NCBI GenBank assembly: GCA_031430575.1
Contig: JANPBT010000043.1
Span: 1-64,000 of the forward strand
Source: JANMDS01 sp031430575
Lineage (GTDB): Bacteria; Pseudomonadota; Gammaproteobacteria; Burkholderiales; Casimicrobiaceae
Length of the DNA: 64,000 nucleotides
Reading direction: 5' to 3'
Every line of letters starts with the position of its first letter. Position 1 is the first letter of the stretch. A program made the translations under genes and the position numbers. The notes under the pieces are model-generated. The model searched no databases. It had not been told where the DNA came from and saw only the letters and a list, made by a program, of their open reading frames with translations. Of this stretch, positions 16,134-24,219 are shown one piece after another.

Positions 16134-16856
16134 ATGCGTGATCAGATTTTTTCGCTTTGGGTTTACCTTTCGGCCTCGCCGCTCTTGGGGCTAACGCTTA
16201 CGTTGATCGCGTATCAAATTGGGCTTTTTTGCGCGCGCAAAGCTCATCAGCATCCGATGGTGAATCCGGTATTAATTGCAGTGGTCGTGCTGGCCAGCAT
16301 CTTGATCATCTCAAAAACACCGTATCAAACTTACTTTGAAGGCGCGCAGTTTGTGCATTTTTTATTGGGCACGGCCACCGTCGCGCTCGCCGTGCCTTTT
16401 TATGAACGGCTGCCGCAGCTGCGCTCGCTCGGCTTTCCACTGATTGTTGGCTTGCTTACTGGCGCAGTCGTCGCCATCGCGAGTGCGGTGGGCATTTTAT
16501 TTTTGTTTGATGCGCAGCGCGCGATGATACTCACGATGGTGCCGAAATCAGTCACCGCACCGATCGCGATGGGCATCGCTGAGAAAATCGGCGGCGTGCC
16601 CACCATCGCTGCGGTTTTTTGCGTGCTCACCGGCGTGATCGGTGCGTCGTGCGGCAAGTTTGTGTTTGATCGATTGGGCATCAAAAGTATGGCTGTGCGT
16701 GGCTTTGCGCTTGGCGCTTGCGCGCACGGCATCGGCACTGCCCGCGCCTATATCGTCAGCCCCGAGGCGGGTGCGTTCGCTGGCTTGGCGCTCGGTTTGC
16801 ATGGCGTGTTAGCGTCTGTGCTGTTGCCTTTAATATTTTCATGGATTTCAAAATGA
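16134..16856 (+). CDS. LrgB-family membrane protein
   Basis: 240 residues, about seven membrane segments. The LrgB signature is clear: MVPKSVTAPIAMGIAEKIGG in the middle, then GFALGACAHGIGTARAYIVS and a hydrophobic end. It starts directly after the CidA/LrgA-type gene and its TGA overlaps the cbiX start, so the three genes form one operon downstream of pgk. It is the likely partner of the preceding protein, in an export channel or metabolite transporter. Confidence 0.92.
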   Translation: MRDQIFSLWVYLSASPLLGLTLTLIAYQIGLFCARKAHQHPMVNPVLIAVVVLASILIISKTPYQTYFEGAQFVHFLLGTATVALAVPFYERLPQLRSLGFPLIVGLLTGAVVAIASAVGILFLFDAQRAMILTMVPKSVTAPIAMGIAEKIGGVPTIAAVFCVLTGVIGASCGKFVFDRLGIKSMAVRGFALGACAHGIGTARAYIVSPEAGAFAGLALGLHGVLASVLLPLIFSWISK

Positions 16857-17224
16857 TTAACGCTATGCGCGGCATTCTCCTTTTTGCCCACGGCTCACGC
16901 AACCCCGCTTGGGCCGCCCATTTCGAGCGCTTGCGCGATGAAGTGCGCAAATCGGCGCCGCAGGTATCACTTTGCTATCTGGAATTGTGCGCCCCCGATT
17001 TCGCGGTGGGCGTTGCAGATTTGGTCGGCGCGGGTTGCGTCGAGATCAAGGTGATCCCGATCTTTTTAGCCCCCGGCAAGCATACCGAGCAAGATTTGCC
17101 CGAGTTAGTTGATGAGGCGCAGCGCGTGCATCCAACCGTAAAATTTACCGTTGAGCAAACGCTTCTGGAATCTGAGGGCATGCTGGGTTTATTGGTGGCG
17201 CATATCGCATCAACATCGCGCTAA
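16853..17224 (+). CDS. cbiX: Small CbiX/SirB-type sirohydrochlorin chelatase
   Basis: 123 residues, the short single-domain CbiX type. Inserts a metal ion (Co or Fe) into sirohydrochlorin on the way to cobalamin or siroheme. The active-site histidine is in ILLFAHGSRNPAW; the second metal-binding region is IKVIPIFLAPGKHTEQDLPE. ATG 16853 is used because it overlaps the LrgB stop as ATGA; an in-frame ATG at 16865 is an alternative. Given the sulfite reductase and cobA genes 2-5 kb downstream, ferrochelation for siroheme is likely. A near copy of the 14-bp word (16953) is read SAPQV. Confidence 0.85.
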   Translation: MINAMRGILLFAHGSRNPAWAAHFERLRDEVRKSAPQVSLCYLELCAPDFAVGVADLVGAGCVEIKVIPIFLAPGKHTEQDLPELVDEAQRVHPTVKFTVEQTLLESEGMLGLLVAHIASTSR

Positions 17225-17246
17225 CGTAAATCGGGAATTATGTTCT

Positions 17247-17873
17247 TCAGTAAGTGCACCAAGCGATTCCTTCATCTATCCAGCCGAGTTTCGCCATCGA
17301 AGCGCGCGTGCTTTCTGACCACACGTAGCGATGGTTAGGATCTAATCCACGAGCGAAACCGTTGTTATAGAAGCGCCAGACCTGTCGAATTTTGGCGCCT
17401 GACTTTAAGCCGGCCGTACATTCCTCCGCTGAAACATCGTCTGGAATTGGAAGTAGCACGCCTTCACTATTCCAGCGCGGGACGGTTGCAGGCGTGTGCG
17501 CCTCGAGGTTCACTAAGAAACTGCGTTCGCTTTCGTTCACCGTAAAGAAGTGACTATTCGGCCCAATTGAGGGTGAGCCATAAAAACGCCAAATCTTGCG
17601 ACTGTAGTTTGCCGGAGTGTTTCCGTTTGCGCCATAAACAACGTAATATTCGCAAGTTGGCACCCATCCGAGCGTTGCATTACTGATCAGCCATTTGGCT
17701 TCATCGCTATTCGCGGTCAAAAAATAATGATTTAATTCTTTGTTGTAAAACTCGGTCAACCACGACTGAAAAAAACTAAGGCCATTTTCGTAGTTCGCCT
17801 CGCAAGGGTGCGCGCGCGCTGAGGCACTCCAAAGTGACAAAAAAAAGGATAGTAAAAAAGTTTTGTACTTCAT
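17247..17873 (-). CDS. Secreted DUF5648-family protein
   Basis: 208 residues with a signal peptide (KYKTFLLSFFLSLWSASARA). The mature part is one DUF5648-like repeat set: LTEFYNKELNHYFLTANSDE and GWVPTCEYYVV, then KIWRFYGSP, NSHFFTVNESE, a W-x-x-E-G segment, CTAGLKSG and a closing YNNGFARGLDPNHRYVWSES. This His/Tyr/Trp-rich pattern is common in secreted betaproteobacterial proteins, often at the end of larger ones; function is unknown. It is the second gene of a two-gene operon, 6 bp after the frameshifted gene. Composition and the lack of the 14-bp word mark the pair as probably acquired. Confidence 0.75.
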   Translation of the reverse strand: MKYKTFLLSFFLSLWSASARAHPCEANYENGLSFFQSWLTEFYNKELNHYFLTANSDEAKWLISNATLGWVPTCEYYVVYGANGNTPANYSRKIWRFYGSPSIGPNSHFFTVNESERSFLVNLEAHTPATVPRWNSEGVLLPIPDDVSAEECTAGLKSGAKIRQVWRFYNNGFARGLDPNHRYVWSESTRASMAKLGWIDEGIAWCTY

Positions 17874-17879
17874 GGCGAT

Positions 17880-18996
17880 TCAATACCATCCAGATTGCGC
17901 GTCGGAAATATAGATCCTCCAAGGCGCAGAATAACTTGTTGCAGGCGGATAAATGCCGAATTCTGGCTTCGACGAAAATGCAGAAAAAATTGCCAGTCCT
18001 GATCCGAATCCACCGGACCAGGAAGTCCCTGTACCTTGGATATTATTGAAATATTTCCATGTTTGTTTGCCATTTGAAGCGCCTGGCAAAAAAGTCGATT
18101 TCTGGATCCACCCTGCAGCACCGGAATACTCCCAGATCGAAAAAGCTAACCAAGAGCCATCGCTCGAATGAATCGAAATGTAGTACCACGTTTGGTTTGA
18201 CACTCCCCCGTTTAAACACGATCCCCAAAACACCTTATTCTTGTTGCCCGTAAATGCTTCTTTTTGCGCGCTGTATCCAGGGCATCCTTTGACGTAGTCA
18301 TCGTGAAATGTTGGCTCGCCGTACCATGCTTCAGTCACAGATTGCCCAGCAAGATTCTGGAAGTTATAGCCCCCGTTGAAGCCAAAAATTCCCCCTAATC
18401 CATAGAGGAATCCGGAATTTTGCTGCGTAGCCAAACGGGTGATAAATGCGAGATGATCTGGAGATGGAAAAGCTTCGGCGTACAACATAAACGAGAGCCA
18501 TTGAGTGGAAGTGCCTGGCGCGCGCCCAGTAACCTGCTGTACTAAATTTCCGTACGAGTTTCCTTGCCAATAGGTGCTTCCGTCGTTAATATGCGGATGC
18601 TCTATTAGCATTGACGGCGAAAGTTGGTAAGCTTTTATGGTGTCTACGAAGTCACCCTTATCACGGACTTTAGCGATTAATTCGTCCTCATTTTCCGAAA
18701 CCTCGAGCCCCGAATCAGAAAGGTGGCGAATTTCCGCATCGGATAACTCTCTGTCAATAATATCGTAACCACCTTCTTTACGTTTCGACACAACAGCCGT
18801 TGCAAGTTTTCCGTTCTTTGATCGCTTTAAAAAGACCTTTGATTTCTTTTTGACTTGCTCCAAATCAGGTGGAGTGGGGGGGGGTAAACGAATGGTGCTT
18901 CGTATTAATGACCGAGTCGGCAATAGCGATACTCGAGGCGAAAAAAAATGAGCAGCTAACAACTGCTAGGCATGACACTAGATTCATTGATTTCAT
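17880..18996 (-). CDS. Secreted protein of unknown function, interrupted by a poly-C frameshift
   Basis: Two frames make one gene. The first starts at ATG 18996 (GAGG site upstream) with a signal peptide, MKSMNLVSCLAVVSCSFFFA, ending near AIADS. It runs into nine C residues (18884-18876 on this strand) and stops soon after. The second, open from 18962 to 17880, continues the protein (PPTPPDLEQV onward, about 330 residues) but has no start or signal of its own. Eight C residues would join the frames. The body has a charged N-terminal third and a Trp/Gly/Tyr-rich C-terminal two thirds (NGGYNFQNLAGQSV, TWYYISIHSSDGSWLAF, WKYFNN). No family recognised. The break may be phase variation, slippage, decay or a sequencing error. 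Confidence 0.7.
18876..18884. repeat. Nine-base G/C homopolymer at the frameshift
   Basis: A run of nine G on the + strand (nine C on the coding strand) lies 38 codons into the secreted-protein gene, exactly between the signal peptide and the mature part. Runs of this length slip easily during replication. One base fewer restores the full reading frame. Confidence 0.9.
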
Positions 18997-19089
18997 TTGT
19001 GGCCTCAAAGGTAAATGTGAATGAACAGCCAACCTGCATTGCATCACGCATCTCTGGATACGTCAAGACAGATCGATTGACATACCGCC

Positions 19090-19312
19090 TGTAGCCCCCT
19101 CGAGTTCCAGACCCAGTTTTTAGTGGAGAATTCTCATCAAATGCAGTCTCTACGAAATGAAGAAATCGAAGTTTTCGGAACGTCAGATGATTGCGTTTTT
19201 AAAAGAGGTTGATGCAGACGGCGATAAGAAGCCAAAAGTTATGAAATTGCATAACGATATGCAAAATTTGCTTATTCCATTTCACTCCCCTTTTAGCCTG
19301 CCGCGCACGTAA
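19090..19312 (+). mobile_element. Remnant of an IS3-family element (left end and OrfA start)
   Basis: A TGTAGCCCCC stretch starting at 19090 resembles the left inverted repeat of IS3-family (IS407-like) elements. A short frame at 19157-19312 begins MKKSKFSERQMIAFLKEV, the helix-turn-helix start of OrfA transposases, but loses similarity after about 25 codons and ends at 51 residues. The rest of the element is gone. It lies at the edge of the foreign-looking 17.2-19.3 kb segment and could mark how that segment arrived. The gap 18997-19344 holds nothing else that I recognise. Confidence 0.55.
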
Positions 19313-19344
19313 AGTCGGGGTTAACTTTTAGTTGGTGGCGTGCG

Positions 19345-21006
19345 ATGTATACCTATTCTGCATTTGATCAAACCGTTGTCGATGAGCGCGTGGCGCAGTT
19401 TCGGGATCAAACTGCGCGCTTTTTGGCGGGTACGCTCTCTGAAGATGAGTTTCGTCCGCTTCGCCTGCAAAATGGACTCTACATTCAGCGGCAAGCGCCG
19501 ATGCTGCGCGTGGCAGTGCCGTATGGCGAAATTTCAAGCAAGCAGATGCGCATGTTCGCCCATATCGCGCGCACCTATGATCGCGACTATGGTCACTTCA
19601 CCACCCGCCAAAACATTCAATACAACTGGCCAGCGCTTGAGTCGGTGCCCGATATTCTTGCCGATTTAGCAAGCGTGCAGATGCATGCGATCCAGACCAG
19701 TGGCAATTGCGTACGCAATGTGACTTCTGATCACTTCGCAGGGGTTGCTAATGATGAAATCACCGATCCGCGCCCGATGGCTGAAATCGTGCGTCAGTGG
19801 AGCACCTTGCATCCTGAATTTGCAGGGTTGCCGCGCAAATTTAAGATTGCCGTCTCCGCAGCAAAAGAAGATCGCACGGCGCTGCAGCTGCATGATCTTG
19901 CGCTGGAAGCCGTAAGCGAGAGCGTCTGGCGCATTTGGGTGGGCGGTGGCATGGGGCGCACGCCGATTTTGGGCAAAGTTTTTGCCGAAGTGCCGCGCGC
20001 GCAAGTACTCGGCTGGATCGAGTCAATCTTGCGGGTTTATAACGGCCATGGCCGTCGCGACAATATCTACAAAGCCCGCATTAAGATTTTGGTCGATGCG
20101 CTCGGCATCGAAGAATTTAGTCAGCAAGTGCGCGATGATTTCGCTGCGATGAATACGCCGCAATTGGCCATCACCGATGACCAATGGAGCGCGATGAAAG
20201 CGCATTGGGTCGAGCCGACATTAACGCCATCAGTGAACGGTGAAGGTGCCCTGCGCCAGCAGCGCTTAGACCATCGGCAATTTGATCGTTGGGTTGAGCG
20301 TAATGCGATTGCGCACCGAGTGCCGGGCTATGCGGCGGTGACGATCAACCTGAAAGCGCCGGGGCGCGCGCCAGGTGATGCGACCGCTGATGAAATGGAT
20401 CACATCGCGAATTGGGCAGAGCAATATTCTCTCGGCGAATTGCGGGTGTCACATGAGCAAAATTTGATTCTTCCGCACGTACCTGCGGCGCGACTTTTCG
20501 CGCTTTGGGAAGCGTTGCGTGATGCTGGGATGGCCAAGCCGACGGTGGGTTTGCTCACCAACATTATTGCCTGCCCGGGTGGTGATTTCTGCGCGCTGGC
20601 CAATGCCCGCTCGCTGCCAATTGCCGAGGCGCTTTTGCAAAAGTTTGACGATATGGATTACGTTCACGATCTGGGCGAGCTGGATTTAAATATCTCTGGT
20701 TGCATAAATTCATGCGGCCATCATCATATCGGGCACATCGGTATTTTGGGCGTCGATAAAAATGGCGAAGAGTGGTATCAAGTGCTCATCGGCGGCGCGC
20801 AAGGCACGCAGTCTTCGTTGGCAAAAGTGATCGGGCCTGCATTTTCTGCGCCGCAGGTACCAGAAGTGATTGCCACATTGCTCGATACCTATGTGGGCGC
20901 GCGCAGCGAAGGCGAGCGCTTTATCGAAACCGTGCGCCGGATTGGTCACGCCCCCTTCAAAGCAGCGGTCTATCCCAAAAACAGTACCGAAAAGGCGGAC
21001 GTATGA
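19345..21006 (+). CDS. Siroheme-dependent sulfite (nitrite/sulfite) reductase, haemoprotein
   Basis: 553 residues with the two-repeat siroheme/4Fe-4S reductase fold. The cysteines that hold the cluster and siroheme are C410-x5-C416 (CPGGDFC) and C453-x3-C457 (CINSC). The N-terminal substrate-binding segment includes TTRQNIQYNW and QTSGNCVRNVTSDHF. Reduces sulfite to sulfide for cysteine synthesis (or nitrite to ammonia) with six electrons, perhaps from the ferredoxin/ferredoxin reductase pair at 23-24 kb. The neighbours DUF934 and cobA are the usual assimilatory sulfite-reductase context in betaproteobacteria, which favours sulfite. Its stop overlaps the DUF934 start. Confidence 0.92.
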   Translation: MYTYSAFDQTVVDERVAQFRDQTARFLAGTLSEDEFRPLRLQNGLYIQRQAPMLRVAVPYGEISSKQMRMFAHIARTYDRDYGHFTTRQNIQYNWPALESVPDILADLASVQMHAIQTSGNCVRNVTSDHFAGVANDEITDPRPMAEIVRQWSTLHPEFAGLPRKFKIAVSAAKEDRTALQLHDLALEAVSESVWRIWVGGGMGRTPILGKVFAEVPRAQVLGWIESILRVYNGHGRRDNIYKARIKILVDALGIEEFSQQVRDDFAAMNTPQLAITDDQWSAMKAHWVEPTLTPSVNGEGALRQQRLDHRQFDRWVERNAIAHRVPGYAAVTINLKAPGRAPGDATADEMDHIANWAEQYSLGELRVSHEQNLILPHVPAARLFALWEALRDAGMAKPTVGLLTNIIACPGGDFCALANARSLPIAEALLQKFDDMDYVHDLGELDLNISGCINSCGHHHIGHIGILGVDKNGEEWYQVLIGGAQGTQSSLAKVIGPAFSAPQVPEVIATLLDTYVGARSEGERFIETVRRIGHAPFKAAVYPKNSTEKADV

Positions 21007-21518
21007 ACGTACTCGCACACAACGGCGCGCTCGTGGCAAATGCGTGGCAATGGTTTGATGAAGAGTCCCCGCCACCGGCGTGGCGCAATGCGGCATATCC
21101 GCTCGTTTATTGGCGCGATGCGGTGCAAGTGATTCCGCATCTGCCCAAGCTCACCGCGCGCGTGGGCGTATGGCTCAAAACTGAAGACGATGTGCATGCG
21201 TTTGCGAAAGCGATTGGCGATGTTAATCGGCTTGCGCTGATCGCCGTGCGCATACCGAAATTTACCGATGTCCGCGGCACTTCAATTGCCACGATTCTGC
21301 GCCGCAGGTATGGCTATGCGGGCGAATTGCGGGCCACGGGCGACGTGCTCGCGGATTCGATCTTGCAGCTTTCGCGCTGCGGCTTTGATACGTTTGCCTT
21401 GCGAGAAGATCGCGCAGACGAGGCGGCGATTGCGGTCGCCCGTAAAGCGCTTACGGCATTTACCCATTACTATCAACCGAGCGTGACGCATCATGCAGAA
21501 TCGGTGAGCTTCGCATGA
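21003..21518 (+). CDS. DUF934-family protein linked to sulfite reduction
   Basis: 171 residues from ATG 21003, overlapping the reductase stop (ATGA). The family pattern is visible: VYWRDAVQVIPHLPKLTARVGVWL, then RLALIAVRIPKFTDVRGTSIA and FDTFALRED near the end. Members nearly always sit between a siroheme sulfite reductase and cysH or cobA, and are thought to assist the reductase; the mechanism is unknown. The 14-bp word at 21297 is read ILRRRYG, one of the few copies in the Arg-rich frame. It sits in the conserved loop before YGYAGELRA. Confidence 0.9.
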   Translation: MNVLAHNGALVANAWQWFDEESPPPAWRNAAYPLVYWRDAVQVIPHLPKLTARVGVWLKTEDDVHAFAKAIGDVNRLALIAVRIPKFTDVRGTSIATILRRRYGYAGELRATGDVLADSILQLSRCGFDTFALREDRADEAAIAVARKALTAFTHYYQPSVTHHAESVSFA

Positions 21519-22297
21519 GCGCGCCGATTTTGCCAACGGTTTATCTCGTCGGCGCGGGCCCTGGAGCAGCCGATTTGATTACGTTACGTGGCGCACGATT
21601 GCTAGAGCAGGCAGAAATCGTATTTGCCGATGCACTGGCAGGCGACGAGTTGCGGCCATTTGCAGCCAACGCCCGCTGGGTCAACGTTGGCAAGCGCTGC
21701 GGGGGCGTCAGTGTGGCGCAAACAGAAATTTGCGATGCGCTCGTTGAGGCGGCGCAGCATTTCACCCGAATTGTGCGCTTAAAGGGCGGCGACCCAATGA
21801 TTTTTGGTCGCGCGGATGAAGAAATTGCCGCCCTCTGCGCCGCTGGGATTGCCCATGAAGTGGTGCCTGGCATCACCGCAGCGTGCGCCGCTGCCGCCTC
21901 GCTGAAAGTGTCGTTTACTTCGCGCGGCGTGCGGCGCAGTGTGAGCTTTGCGACGCCAACGACGGGCGCAGATTTAACGGCTGATTTGGCGGCAAATGAG
22001 AGCTGGCTTAAAGCCGTGCGCGGCACGGACGCCACTGCGCTCTATATGGCTTCGCATCAGCGGGCATCGCTCGCCGCGCAAATGCTGCGCGCGGGCGTAT
22101 CGGCAGAAAAGCCAGTCATTGCTGTGCAAGCGGTGAGCACGACATACGAGCAGCGTTGGGTCGGTACTGTGGGTAATTTGCATACCTGCCCGTTGCAAAA
22201 AGAAGCGGGCGCGATCTTGCTACTGGTCGGCGTTGCCATACCTGCGGCGCAGATTTCGGCGTTAGAAGTGCCCCAGCCATTGGAAGCAATCGCCTAG
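21515..22297 (+). CDS. cobA: Uroporphyrinogen-III C-methyltransferase
   Basis: Adds methyl groups from S-adenosylmethionine at C2 and C7 of uroporphyrinogen III to give precorrin-2, the precursor of siroheme and cobalamin. 260 residues. Motifs: VYLVGAGPGAADLITLRGAR at the N-terminus, VRLKGGDPMIFGRADEE in the middle, and VVPGITAACAAAASLKVSFT. It is the methyltransferase-only form without the CysG dehydrogenase/chelatase part; the small CbiX at 16.9 kb could supply the chelatase step. The start overlaps the DUF934 stop. The word copy at 22239 is read IPAAQIS near the C-terminus. Confidence 0.95.
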   Translation: MSAPILPTVYLVGAGPGAADLITLRGARLLEQAEIVFADALAGDELRPFAANARWVNVGKRCGGVSVAQTEICDALVEAAQHFTRIVRLKGGDPMIFGRADEEIAALCAAGIAHEVVPGITAACAAAASLKVSFTSRGVRRSVSFATPTTGADLTADLAANESWLKAVRGTDATALYMASHQRASLAAQMLRAGVSAEKPVIAVQAVSTTYEQRWVGTVGNLHTCPLQKEAGAILLLVGVAIPAAQISALEVPQPLEAIA

Positions 22298-22418
22298 GGA
22301 ATCACCGGTGACTGAGGTGATAGTATTCGCACGCCCGAAGCCGGGAGTGAAGCCAAACGCAACCTCACCACAATAAATCACTAAAATCGCACAAACCATC
22401 CAGGTAGCGTAGCGCCAC

Positions 22419-23018
22419 ATGTCTAGCAAGATCGAAATCCGCAAAATCGTCACCACCGTCGAAGAAATCCGGCATGAGGGCGGGCCGCCACCGGCAAAGC
22501 CCTTGCTGCAAGGGTCGGTGAGCGTCGTTCTTGTCAATCCTTTTGCGGGGCGCTATGAGCAAGATTTGCAATGGATGATGGAAGCGCTCAAGCCCACGGG
22601 CCTCGACATGGCGCAGCGCTTAGTCGCAGCCCTTGGCGGGGCGAGCAAAATCGAAGCCTACGGCAAAGGCTCGCTGATCGGAATCGAGGGCGAGTTTGAG
22701 CATGGCGCGCTCTGGCACGTGCCCGGCGGCTACGCGATGCGCGAGCTCATCAAAGCGCCCGATGGCGCGATGAGCAAAGCCATTGTGCCGTCGAGCAAAA
22801 AAATCTGTGTCGCGGGCACAGCACTTGATATTCCGCTGCATCACATCAACGCCTCTTACGTGCGCGGTCATTTCAACAGCATGGAAGTGCGCGTGCAAGA
22901 TTCCCCGCGTCCGCGCGAGCTGATGTTCGTGCTGGCGATGGCCACGAGCGGGCGTATTCATGCGCGCATGGGTGGGTTAGAAGTCAATCAAATTACGAAG
23001 TGGGATGGGCAGCGCTAG
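22419..23018 (+). CDS. DUF1185 (amino acid synthesis) family protein
   Basis: 199 residues. The sequence runs IRKIVTTVEEIRHEGG, VSVVLVNPFAGRYEQDL, YGKGSLIGIEGEFEHGALWH and LDIPLHHINASYVRGHF, then a closing EVNQITKWDGQ; this is the DUF1185 pattern. These proteins often occur near amidohydrolases, hydantoinase-like genes or dehydrogenases, and their activity is not established. Here HyuA/HyuB genes follow 1.2 kb downstream, separated by ferredoxin genes. The 120-bp gap upstream contains no recognised signal beyond the palindrome TCACCGGTGA at 22302. Confidence 0.82.
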   Translation: MSSKIEIRKIVTTVEEIRHEGGPPPAKPLLQGSVSVVLVNPFAGRYEQDLQWMMEALKPTGLDMAQRLVAALGGASKIEAYGKGSLIGIEGEFEHGALWHVPGGYAMRELIKAPDGAMSKAIVPSSKKICVAGTALDIPLHHINASYVRGHFNSMEVRVQDSPRPRELMFVLAMATSGRIHARMGGLEVNQITKWDGQR

Positions 23019-23050
23019 CCTTGCGCCGCGCCCGATAGATCGCAAAAAAT

Positions 23051-23833
23051 ATGAGTGTTAGTAAATTTCAAACCGAAAAAGTCATCGCCGTCCATCATTG
23101 GAACGATACGCTTTTCACCTTCACAACCACGCGCCGCGAAGGCTTGCGCTTTGAAAACGGTCACTTCATCATGATCGGCCTGCATGTGGAAGGCAAGCCA
23201 CTGCTGCGCGCATACAGTATCGTCAGCCCCAATTACGCCGAGCACTTGGAGTTTCTCTCGATCAAAGTGCAGGATGGCCCGCTGACCTCCCGCTTGCAGC
23301 ATTTAAAAGTTGGCGATGAAGTGATCGTAGGCAGCAAACCAACGGGTACGCTCATCATTGATGATTTACGTCCCGGCAAGCACTTATATTTATTTGCCAC
23401 GGGTACCGGGCTTGCGCCGTTTATGAGTATCATCCGCGATCCGAGCACGTATGAGAAATTTGAAAAAATTGTGCTCGTGCATAGCGTGCGCTGGCAAAGT
23501 GAGCTGGCCTACCGCGAGCTGCTCACCGAAGAGCTCAAACAAGATGAGTTTTTAGGCGAGCTCGCAGCGAAGCAATTCATCTATTACCCCACCGTGACCC
23601 GCGAAGATTTTCAGACCACCGAGCGCCTCACTGCGCTGGTTGAATCGGGCAAATTAGCCGCCGATTGCGGGTTGCCGCCGATCAATGCCGCGGTTGATCG
23701 GGCCATGATTTGCGGCGGCCCGTCGATGCTGGCCGATACCCGCGTGATTCTTGATAAATTGGGCTTTACGATCTCGCCCGGAATTGGCGAGCCCGGCGAT
23801 TATGTGATTGAGCGGGCTTTCGTTGAAAAATAA
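23051..23833 (+). CDS. fpr: Ferredoxin-NADP+ reductase
   Basis: 260 residues, cytoplasmic FAD enzyme that passes electrons between NADPH and ferredoxin or flavodoxin. The FAD motif is LLRAYSIVSPNY at about residues 55-66. The NADP motifs are ATGTGLAPFMSIIRDP (about 116-131) and MICGGPSMLADTR. The end, VIERAFVEK, fits the bacterial subclass I type whose C-terminal aromatic stacks on FAD. A ferredoxin gene follows 45 bp later with one copy of the 14-bp word between them. Confidence 0.94.
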   Translation: MSVSKFQTEKVIAVHHWNDTLFTFTTTRREGLRFENGHFIMIGLHVEGKPLLRAYSIVSPNYAEHLEFLSIKVQDGPLTSRLQHLKVGDEVIVGSKPTGTLIIDDLRPGKHLYLFATGTGLAPFMSIIRDPSTYEKFEKIVLVHSVRWQSELAYRELLTEELKQDEFLGELAAKQFIYYPTVTREDFQTTERLTALVESGKLAADCGLPPINAAVDRAMICGGPSMLADTRVILDKLGFTISPGIGEPGDYVIERAFVEK

Positions 23834-23840
23834 AGCAAAA

Positions 23841-23854
23841 TACCTGCGGCGCAG
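23841..23854 (-). repeat. Intergenic copy of the 14-bp word between fpr and fdxA
   Basis: Exact reverse-orientation copy, 8 bp after the fpr stop and 25 bp before the ferredoxin start, with AAAT on its 5' side and TT on its 3' side in the word's own direction. Confidence 0.9.
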
Positions 23855-23878
23855 ATTTAACTCTTTCAGGCATCAACC

Positions 23879-24208
23879 ATGACTTACGTTGTTAACGAAA
23901 ACTGCATTAAATGTAAATACACCGACTGCGTGGATGTGTGCCCGGTCGATTGCTTTTACGAAGGCGAGAATATGCTCGTCATTGATCCCGATGAGTGCAT
24001 TGATTGCGGCGTGTGCGAGCCAGAATGCCCGGTGAACGCAATCGTGCCCGACTCCGACACGACCGATAAGTGGATCAAGTTAAACGCGCTGTATTCTCCG
24101 CTTTGGCCCAATATCACGCGCAAAAAAGCCGCGCCTGCCGATGCCGACGAATGGAAAAATAAGCCCGATAAAGAAGCGCTCTTCAGCGCGGAGCCGTTTA
24201 AGAAGTAA
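23879..24208 (+). CDS. fdxA: 7Fe ferredoxin (FdxA type)
   Basis: 109 residues. The first cluster region is ENCIKCKYTDCVDVCPVDCF and the second is CIDCGVCEPECPVNAI, giving one 3Fe-4S and one 4Fe-4S cluster as in the FdxA family. The long C-terminal part (ALYSPLWPNITRKK) is also typical. It probably accepts electrons from the reductase encoded just upstream. The next gene starts 12 bp later. Confidence 0.94.
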   Translation: MTYVVNENCIKCKYTDCVDVCPVDCFYEGENMLVIDPDECIDCGVCEPECPVNAIVPDSDTTDKWIKLNALYSPLWPNITRKKAAPADADEWKNKPDKEALFSAEPFKK

Positions 24209-24219
24209 ATGAGCAATAA

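Noticed and set aside
18865..19047. Independent small gene encoding only the signal peptide frame
   Set aside because: It ends right after the poly-C tract and its reading continues naturally into the adjacent frame, so it is the 5' part of the frameshifted gene.
22298..22418. Possible riboswitch or RNA before the DUF1185 gene
   Set aside because: Only a short TCACCGGTGA palindrome is seen; no conserved riboswitch core or terminator could be traced.
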